Below the pieces are notes generated by a model. It saw only the letters and a list, made by a program, of their open reading frames with translations, ran no database searches and had not been told where the DNA came from. Source: Lunularia cruciata (lineage: Eukaryota > Streptophyta > Marchantiopsida > Lunulariales > Lunulariaceae). From it: a DNA stretch of 64,000 bases. The DNA is taken from assembly GCA_948567375.1 (NCBI GenBank), contig OX419757.1, forward strand, positions 47,985,665-48,049,664, given 5' to 3'. The position numbers and the translations under genes are program-made. Shown here piece by piece: positions 57,815 through 64,000 of the stretch (positions are counted from its first letter, which is position 1; every line of letters begins with the position of its first letter).

Positions 57815-58235
57815 TTATCCAGAAAGTGCTAATCAAGTTGGTGAATAGAGTTTAGTCAGCCTCATGTAACTGTAGTTTTTATGTTTAACTTAATCTCATG
57901 AGTCCCTAAACCGTACCGATACTTAAACAGATAAGACTCTTCATGAACAAAAAAAGTAGATAAGGGTTCCATCCCGATGTACATCACAACTTTCAAGTGT
58001 CCGTTGCCAAAGGCTTTTTACTTTAAGTTGCCGACTGACAAGCAATTTGCGCCATAAGTGAGATGGGTCTTCCCATCCTTCTATTTTTCTATGCGGTCGC
58101 CTTCTTCCAGAATTGAGATCTCATAATTCCCAACGCTTTTCTTATTAGACTGACTTCTTGATAACCCAATGGTGAGGCAGTGGGGGCCCCAAGCCTACGT
58201 TCTGACTCTTTCGACTTCGCGTACAGCAACTAATA
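57815..58235. other. Spacer between LINE fragments L1 and L2, containing tail L4
   Basis: No gene seen. A 49-bp piece of the LINE 3' tail lies at 58065-58113. Confidence 0.6.
58065..58113 (+). mobile_element. Ultra-short LINE 3' tail L4
   Basis: 'gggtcttcccatccttctat' through 'atgcggtcgccttcttcc' matches the L2 3' end. A short direct repeat TGAGAT flanks it (58059-58064, 58114-58119). That is weak alone but consistent with L5 and L6. Confidence 0.55.
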
Positions 58236-59076
58236 GGAGAAAAAGGCGACCGCATAGGAAAAATGAAGGATGGGAAGACCTCATCAAGCCGTACAAGGGA
58301 GAGACAAAAAAGGTAACATGGGGCTAAGCCCCAATAGAGTCTGTATGAGAAATCTACCCTACCGCACCTAAGATATCCGAGCTATGCAAGTCGTACGGTC
58401 TACACACAACTGGAGCATCCGAAGAAACATCACCTAATGTGATTGCTCTCCTATGGATTGCACCAGCCACTGCCCTCTGTATTGCAATGGACACACGCTG
58501 TCTAAAATATGCTACAAAGTATGAGAGTGAGAGTGGTACCCCTTGACGCCTAACATGATAAGCTCTCGTGCACTCCCTGACAAATGTGTCAAATGCCATG
58601 TCCATCGCTCTATATAACTCCAAGGCTAGAGGAACAAAGAGGTGACCTCGCTGCATGCCCCTATACTTGGAGACCTTGCGACCTGCTGTTGCACTCGCCG
58701 CCCATCCAAGAGGATGGGTAATCACTCCCTCCGAAACTGTATCCCGCATAGGGTCCATGACCACGACATCCGCTACTGTCACCTGATCATCTCGAACCAA
58801 GTATAAATCTGCCCTGACATGTGTCGTCTGCAACGCATACGAACGCTCCCTCCAAACCAAGTATACACTCTCTCGCGCCATAGCAAACATTATGTCTCTA
58901 ATGGCATCATGGGTAGCTATCCTCTGTCTTCCAAAAGGACACCGTGTCATGTGGACCGCTGTTGCATCTAGTGTAGAACCACATTCACAAGTGAGTAGTG
59001 AAGATGCAGAGGGGTGGACCAAATCTAGGCGAAACCTCATCGCGATAGAGAAAGTAGCCGGAAGTATCGAGCCACC
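58236..59076 (-). mobile_element. 5'-truncated LINE-family copy L2
   Basis: The direct repeat GCAACTAATA at 58226-58235 and 59077-59086 flanks it. The minus strand has an ORF end of about 240 codons, a 3' untranslated part, and the tail '...tgaaggatgggaagacc' (plus-strand reading) ending near GGAGAAAAAGG. No poly-A, but the 3' end is T-rich on the element strand. Confidence 0.8.
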
Positions 59077-59100
59077 GCAACTAATAAGGACGGAAAGCAT
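58354..59100 (-). pseudogene. LINE ORF C-terminus: Cys/His knuckle plus restriction-like-nuclease-type motif (open, 5'-truncated)
   Basis: 248 codons are open. The first eight or so come from flanking host DNA because the element is truncated. Visible: 'CECG' (C38, C40), H50 and C54 forming a C-x-C-x9-H-x3-C cluster, 'RIATHDAIRDIMFAMAR', then 'RADLYLV...VADVVVMDP' with D98 and D111 twelve residues apart. R2-type retrotransposons end with a Cys/His motif followed by (K/R)PD-x12-14-(D/E), part of a PD-(D/E)xK nuclease. The arrangement here matches except that Pro is Ala. The last 120 residues are unassigned. L3 shows that an RT lies upstream in this family. A nuclease role is inference. Confidence 0.62.
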
Positions 59101-59919
59101 GTCATTAGCCTTAATCAGGCGCAGGTAGAGCAGGGTAATTGGGCTAACTCAGAGTGGGGAACTAGGTAGGTACTTATTATTCCTTATCGTTGGATGACCC
59201 CGTAGGAATGGTCAAGATCACCTTGTTGATCATGGTTAACTCTACAGTTCACCAGCTGGAACAATATGAACCAAGAGTGTAGAGCATGCGGCGCAAGTGG
59301 ATTGCTGTGACAGCTCTCAAGTCGCTACCAATTGACGGTTGTGACCGTAATGGGCAGCTGGCGTGGAAGAGAGGCGGCACGTGACGCAGCCGTTATAATA
59401 ATTACCAAGAGTTCTGTGATAGAACATTTGTCATGGAGCTGCCGTGGCAATTCTGGAGAATAAGAAGGGCAAGACGCAGCCACTGAAGCATTCTAAGCTA
59501 AATTGGAGCTGCGGATCGTGGGTACTCCTCCACTTTCTTGGAGTTGGCTCGGTCTTCGTCAATTGCAGAAGGATAGTGTCAAAATCTGCATAAGATTCGT
59601 GTTCGAGTGTTTAAAACTACTGCGAGACTGAACAGTACCCTTGGGTTCGGAACTTCTGGTTGCCGATTTTGACCGATTTGGGGGTGAGAGAGAACTCGGG
59701 AGAGGTGAGAGGAACTTTGGGAAGAGTTGTGGATTCAAGTAGAATTTTGCCAACAGACTGCCTGGCAAGGCCTTGGGAGCGCTTCATTTCGTGTGGGATA
59801 AAATAATATTTGAGCGAGTGAGGAGATCGAGCCCTGGTGGACACGTTGGCCTCGAATTCCGTGTAGAGGGATTGTATATTCGTTTGGGTTCATTGAGCTC
59901 TGGCCATTATTCAGTAGAC
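59087..59919. other. Upstream region of the VOC gene
   Basis: It has higher GC than the element-rich part of the window. The VOC reading frame is open back to an ATG at 59773, so an N-terminal extension of 49 residues is possible. AT-rich 'gataaaataatattt' at about 59797 is the only TATA-like stretch. No other gene seen. Confidence 0.5.
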
Positions 59920-60872
59920 ATGCGGGTAGAAGAAACCGCAGCTGCTTGCGCGATGGTCTCGGAAACCAACCTTAACACGTTCCGAAAATCGTCGGCGCTG
60001 CCATTGTCTTGTGTGAATCACATTTCGAGAGTCTGCAGCAATTTGATCGCATCAAGAAATTTTTATGAGAACGTGCTTGGCTTCGTGCAAATCAAAAGAC
60101 CTGGATCTTTCGATGTTGAGGGTTCATGGTATGCAACTTATCGTAGCTGCCTCTGTTCAATCCGCTTTCGAGGAGGATTCTTCACTCCTCGTTGTTGAAA
60201 ACAAACAACTTACGTATTACTTCTTACAACGCCGTAGTAAACGCTCACTCTGAGTGCTGTGTTTCTTCACTGCAGGCTCTTCAATTACGGTATCGGCATT
60301 CATTTATTGCAGAGTCAAAAGGGAGTTGTACCTCCCAAGAAAGAAATTGATCCAAAAGACGACCACGTCTCTTTTCAGGTGAATATCATCAACATTCAGT
60401 CGATGTAGTACGATCAGATTTCAGGTATATTCAATCTGTTTGTGTATGATTCTGTACCACACGTTAAGATGGAAGGAAATCGCCCGATAATTTTGCTTGT
60501 GCTCTGGGATGTCCCCTGACTCATACGTGAAACGCTGTGGGTCTGGGCCTCCGATCTAATGGCTGGCTACGTGAACTATGGCAGTGCGAGGACATGGAAC
60601 TCGTGGAGGAAAAGCTACAAGAGAATGGAATCGAGTACTTGAGACGAGAGGTTGAGGAAGGTGGTATCATGGTTGACCAACTGTTCTTTCATGATCCGGA
60701 CTGGTTTATGATCGAAGTATGCAACTGCGATAAACTGCCGGTGGTGCCCCTTGCTCGTGCGGCGTCCATAAAGAATCAACAGCAGTTCTTTGGTAGTTGC
60801 AAGCGCACAAGTTCCCTTTCCAATGCACCATCTAAGCAGCTATCGATACAGGATCTCACTTTAAAAAGTTAG
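59920..60872 (+). CDS. Glyoxalase I-like / VOC superfamily protein, three exons
   Basis: Exons are 59920-60128, about 60275-60378 and 60585-60872; the joined product is about 199 residues. Introns of about 146 and 206 bp start GT and end AG, and the phases agree (a split Trp codon at junction 1, phase 0 at junction 2). The protein has two betaalphabetabetabeta halves of one VOC fold: 'VNHISRVC' (H34), 'SRNFYENVLGFVQIKRPGSF', 'GIGIHLLQS', 'PKDDHVSFQ' (H100), 'VEEGGIMVDQLFFHDPDWFMIEVCNCDKLPVVPL' region (E148). H34, H100 and E148 are at metal-site positions. It closely resembles the short plant lactoylglutathione-lyase-like proteins (Arabidopsis At1g80160/At1g15380 type). Substrate is unproven. 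The usual Gly in 'DPDGF' is Trp. Starts at 59773 or 59953 are alternatives. Confidence 0.88.
60129..60274 (+). other. VOC gene intron 1
   Basis: Donor 'catg|GTATGC', acceptor 'CTGCAG|gctctt'. The frame is restored with a Trp codon split across the junction, matching the family's 'GsWLF(N/G)YGIGIH' segment. Contains stops in the exon frame. Confidence 0.85.
60379..60584 (+). other. VOC gene intron 2
   Basis: Donor 'TTTCAG|GTGAAT', acceptor 'TATGGCAG|TGCGAG'. It joins 'HVSFQ' to 'CEDMELVE', as in homologues ('HISFQCESM'). Confidence 0.88.
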
Positions 60873-60963
60873 CTATCTGTATCCCTGGCAGATCAAGGGC
60901 CATGTTCTTACGGGGTCGTCTAGAGAGTCGCCCAAATTTTATTATTTAGTTTGTTATTTGTTT

Positions 60964-61053
60964 GCCCCATTTTACCTTTTTCATCTCTCCCTTTTACGGC
61001 TTGATGGGGTCTTCCCATCCTTCATTTTTTCTACGCGGTCGTCCTTTACCAAT
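60964..61053 (+). mobile_element. 90-bp LINE 3' tail L5 just downstream of the VOC stop
   Basis: 'attttacctttttcatctct' to 'ctacgcggtcgtccttt' matches the 3' tail of L2 and L1. It is flanked by TTTGTTATTTGTTT (60950-60963) and TTTGTTATTGGTTT (61054-61067), a 14-bp duplication with one difference. It lies 92 bp after the stop codon, probably within or close to the 3' untranslated region. Confidence 0.82.
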
Positions 61054-61122
61054 TTTGTTATTGGTTTATCGGACATGTAGAGAGGTGCGAATACATAGAT
61101 AGATATGACTCCAAGTACATAG

Positions 61123-61214
61123 TGTAATACTCTTGAACAGGATAAGTGACAGGAAGGTGGTTGGAATTTGTAATACTCTTGAACAGGATAAGTGACAGGA
61201 AGGTGGTTGGAATT
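61123..61214 (+). repeat. 46-bp tandem duplication
   Basis: Units 61123-61168 and 61169-61214, both 'tgtaatactcttgaacagga...ggttggaatt', identical by eye. Confidence 0.92.
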
Positions 61215-61296
61215 CGTGAATAGAGGAATAATTTCTAAACAATAGAGGAGTGGGGAAAAGATAGACATTCCAAATTTTGATGCAGAAACCATAAGG

Positions 61297-61679
61297 AAAT
61301 ATGAAACCGATTATGTTAGCAGATTAGCTTAGTTAGTTGGAGCTTATTAGCCTCTGGAAATTCTGGTGGTGGAATTCAAATGTACAGAACAAATCGGTGG
61401 CTTTTTTGTGGTCACCTCAGTTTTACGTTTTAAATCGTCCCTCTATAGTAACGTCTGCTGTAACCCGTTTTCTCTTGGAAGGCGTGTGAAATATGAAACC
61501 AATTATGTTCGTAGATTAGCTTAATCAGTTGGAGCTTATTAGCCTCTGGAAGTTCTGATGGTAGAATTCGAATGTACAGAACAAATCGGTGGCTTTTTCT
61601 TGGTCACCTCAATTTTACGTTTAAATCGGTCCTCAATTGCAACGTATACTGTAACGCGTTTTCTCTTGAAGGGCCTGTG
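61297..61679 (+). repeat. About 191-bp tandem duplication
   Basis: Units 61297-61488 and 61489-61679 share order throughout ('aaatatgaaacc.attatgtt' ... 'tgtaac.cgttttctcttg'), with roughly 10% differences. Confidence 0.9.
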
Positions 61680-61680
61680 A

Positions 61681-61813
61681 ACTTTAAGGGGTAGTGTGGC
61701 ATGGTACTATCTGGGAAAACTTAAATGGTGAATTCGTTTTAATGTGTACTTTAAGGTGTAGTGTGGCATGGTGCTATCTGGGAAAACTTAATGGTGAATT
61801 CGTTTTAATGTGT
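61681..61813 (+). repeat. About 67-bp tandem duplication
   Basis: Units 61681-61747 and 61748-61813, 'actttaagg.gtagtgtggc' to 'gttttaatgtgt'. It starts directly after the 191-bp pair. Confidence 0.9.
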
Positions 61814-63817
61814 ATACTTAAAAAAGCATGGATACTTAGTGAATTGTACGGTAATGTCTGAGAAAAGCCATGCTAGTCTCTACCGTGTTCGGTAATGGGA
61901 TCAGTGATGCCTCACGAGAAGTTTGCGTTCTAGAACTTCTGTATCTGGCGTCAGGAGCTTGAACTGCCAAGAGCTCGAGAAACTGAACATGTGAACAGGA
62001 TGTATGCGACTAATCATTCCATGAACTTTGCTCAGAACATTGAATGTTTTTGCGCTGCGTCTACGCTTAGGCAGCCAATGTGACTGCATTTCACGAATTC
62101 TGCCTCCATGATATTCAAAGCCCATATTACGAGGGATTAAGTCCCGCTGAATATTAGCTGCAAGTGCCCGAAGCTAAATTGCGGACACTTCAATCCCCCG
62201 CATCTCTGCCCATATTACATAAACGCAAAATGTCTTTCAGGAAAGAACGAAATCCGCATTATCGGGTACAGATGGTTGAATCCTGGACACCGATTGTAGG
62301 AGAGATCTGCTGTACTAATTGGACATTAGATGAACTAGTACAGTAATTACTTCATTGTCGAGATCGACATCAAATTCAGATACATATTGCGCAATATCCT
62401 TATATGTCGAGATGGAGATCAATTTCGGGATGGATAGTGCGTAATATGCTTTTGTTTCCTACTAAAATTAGGAGCCCAGTGAAGGACCTGAGTATCGTGC
62501 ACATCAGAAAGCGAAAGTATCATATGCATCAGAAACATTCTCGTGTTTGTTGTCATGTGTGTGACAATGAGCAATTCAGGACGCTAGAGGTATATACTAA
62601 AGCCAATGGCTCTGGTGGATCCATTTTAGAAGAACAACCGGTATCGATTGGGGGAACATTTGTTTAGCCGGAAGTGATGTTGCCTCTGGCTGTGCATTAC
62701 AGAATATGGATTAACAAGATTCAGAATCTGCAAGTTTGTTTTCTTTAAAGTTTGGCATATTTAAGGGTTTTCGTCTCTCTGTTTATCACCTCGTTCTCCT
62801 AGAACAGAGCATCAGATATGAAGGTTCTTTACTAAGAAACCTAGAACCCCTCAGGTGCCTAACATGGATCCAGATATCCAGTTATGTCATGAAACATAAA
62901 ATTTAAAAACAGTACAAATCGAGGAAGTACAGTCCAGAATACGTAATCTGACTACAGATACTGGAAGCAAGAAAGTGATCAGGGTGGGAAGAGCTAGAAC
63001 TCCTTCCATTTTGAATCTCATGATCGTAATTTATCTATCCAAGGTCGGCCTGGCGCAGTCCTTTGTATCAACGAACGAAAGGAAGGAATGCGATGTAAAG
63101 AGAGCTACTATCGAGATTAGTTGATTTGGTAGACGTGATTTGGCACAGTGAAAGCTTTTGAAATATTAGTCTTCCATGATAACCAGATCAAAGTTTGCTG
63201 GCACTCACCGAGCATGTTCATTGAAGTAAATGTCAGACACCTGCTTCTGGATGAAAAACTAATGAATTCCCGTGTTGAATTTCAATGAAAGGAGTTTACT
63301 TATTTACGGAACAATTACATTGCAGTGCCGATATGCATTCAAATTGTCGTGCCAGGAGTATTCCCGCATTCCGGCTTTCTGGCCATTCTGATATGTGGAC
63401 AACTGGCACGACAATTCACATTGTGGACAACTGACAACTATTGCTCTCCGATACCCCATTGAGGACATTTGCTTCGTTCATACAAGTTGAACTAGCAATG
63501 TCATCTGCATCCGGTTGCCAAAAGTTTCATCAGCGTCTTCATGTGATTATATTAATAATCCTGGATCCATGTGCGTTTTAACTTACATTCTTGAGTTCAG
63601 TAGAATTCGAGGGTCTCATGGAAGGAGTTTTTGTACCTATTCCTGCATCCTCCAAGTCGATCCTTCAAAGCGAGAGTCGAACTATACTCATTGTCACTCA
63701 TCATGTGGGAGGTGTTCCGGGAGGAAAAGTGCAAGTATTTTAATTGGTGCTGCGTATTTATATAGTATGAGATGACCTTTCTAGTAAAGGGCATTTCCAC
63801 ATTGCTCTGTTTTGAAA
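61814..63817. other. Anonymous intergenic DNA
   Basis: Frames up to 87 codons on both strands, none recognised. It contains a weak 49-bp tandem duplication (62356-62454, 'tgtcgagat.gacatcaaatt' type) and the inverted repeat at 63343. No RNA gene seen. Confidence 0.5.
63343..63415. repeat. 13-bp perfect inverted repeat with 47-base spacer
   Basis: ATTGTCGTGCCAG (63343-63355) and CTGGCACGACAAT (63403-63415) can pair. 'tgtggacaactg' also occurs on each side of the right arm. Confidence 0.75.
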
Positions 63818-63919
63818 GAAAGAAAAAAGGCGACCGCGTAGGAAAAATGAAGGATGGGAAGACCCCATCAAGCATACAAGGGAGAGACAAAAAAGGTAAC
63901 ATGGGGCTAAGCCCCAATG
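63818..63919 (-). mobile_element. 102-bp LINE 3' tail L6 with 12-bp target duplication
   Basis: The minus strand reads 'attggggcttagccccatgt' to 'gcggtcgcctttttt', the L2 3' end. TCTGTTTTGAAA at 63806-63817 and 63920-63931 is an exact 12-bp duplication. The element 3' end lies at the low-coordinate side. Confidence 0.9.
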
Positions 63920-64000
63920 TCTGTTTTGAAATAGACGCTCACATCTATGTCACATTACTGTTCGTGGTTGATTCTCAGCTGTTTGATCCCTTTGAAATCT

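Noticed and set aside
58354..59100. An independent host gene for a nuclease-like protein
   Set aside because: Truncated, duplicated elsewhere in the window, flanked by a target duplication, and it shares a 3' tail with other LINE copies.
61901..62125. 74-codon minus-strand frame starting MGFEYHGG
   Set aside because: Looks protein-like but too short, with no splice partner or family that I could support.
62404..62667. 87-codon plus-strand frame
   Set aside because: It overlaps a weak tandem duplication and shows no domain. Likely chance.
1..64000. tRNA, rRNA or other structured RNA genes
   Set aside because: No cloverleaf, conserved tRNA box A/B pair or rRNA segment was recognised by eye; a tRNAscan/Infernal run would be needed to exclude them.

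Overview
This is nuclear DNA of a land plant with a large, retrotransposon-rich genome. About 56 kb of the 64 kb is nested LTR retrotransposons, decayed LINE-like elements and anonymous AT-rich sequence. Only one host gene is convincing: a three-exon glyoxalase/VOC-family gene near the right edge (59920..60872) with canonical GT..AG introns. A conifer, another gymnosperm or a fern would fit. That is inference, because nothing visible fixes the species.

Layout, left to right. 1-1325 is the 3' end of a Ty3/gypsy element (family 'E'). 1326-6513 is anonymous DNA with two oppositely oriented solo-LTR-like repeats and a decayed charged ORF. 6514-36727 is one large Ty3/gypsy element, 'Y', on the minus strand. 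Its LTRs are unusually long (about 3.77 kb) and carry a long ORF of their own. Y is interrupted by (a) element 'Z' (14225-19854), a chromodomain element with 0.4-kb LTRs full of heat-shock-element motifs, in Y's gag-pol interval, and (b) element 'E2' (23755-34595), in Y's 5' LTR. E2 itself contains a solo copy of the Y LTR (28724-32491). 36728-37816 is anonymous. 37817-49170 is a damaged Ty3/gypsy element 'W' containing a full-structure E element, 'E3' (39241-47059).

49171-51564 holds several tandem duplications. 51565 to about 55200 is a decayed non-LTR (LINE-like) reverse transcriptase with a C-terminal Cys/His knuckle and a possible restriction-like nuclease, interrupted by a third solo LTR (51821-52392). 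57143-59076 has further 5'-truncated copies of that LINE family, one with a 248-codon open frame. The VOC gene follows. A 90-bp LINE tail with a 14-bp target duplication lies just after it, then a cluster of tandem duplications, a short inverted repeat and a 102-bp LINE tail with a 12-bp target duplication.

Every retroelement coding region seen is broken by stops, frameshifts or deletions, so none looks autonomous. The best candidates for something new are the ORF-bearing giant LTR of family Y, the heat-shock-element LTR of Z, and the LINE family with a nuclease-like C-terminus and extremely short, target-duplicated 3' tails. All comparisons were made by eye within the window. Boundaries not supported by target duplications are approximate.
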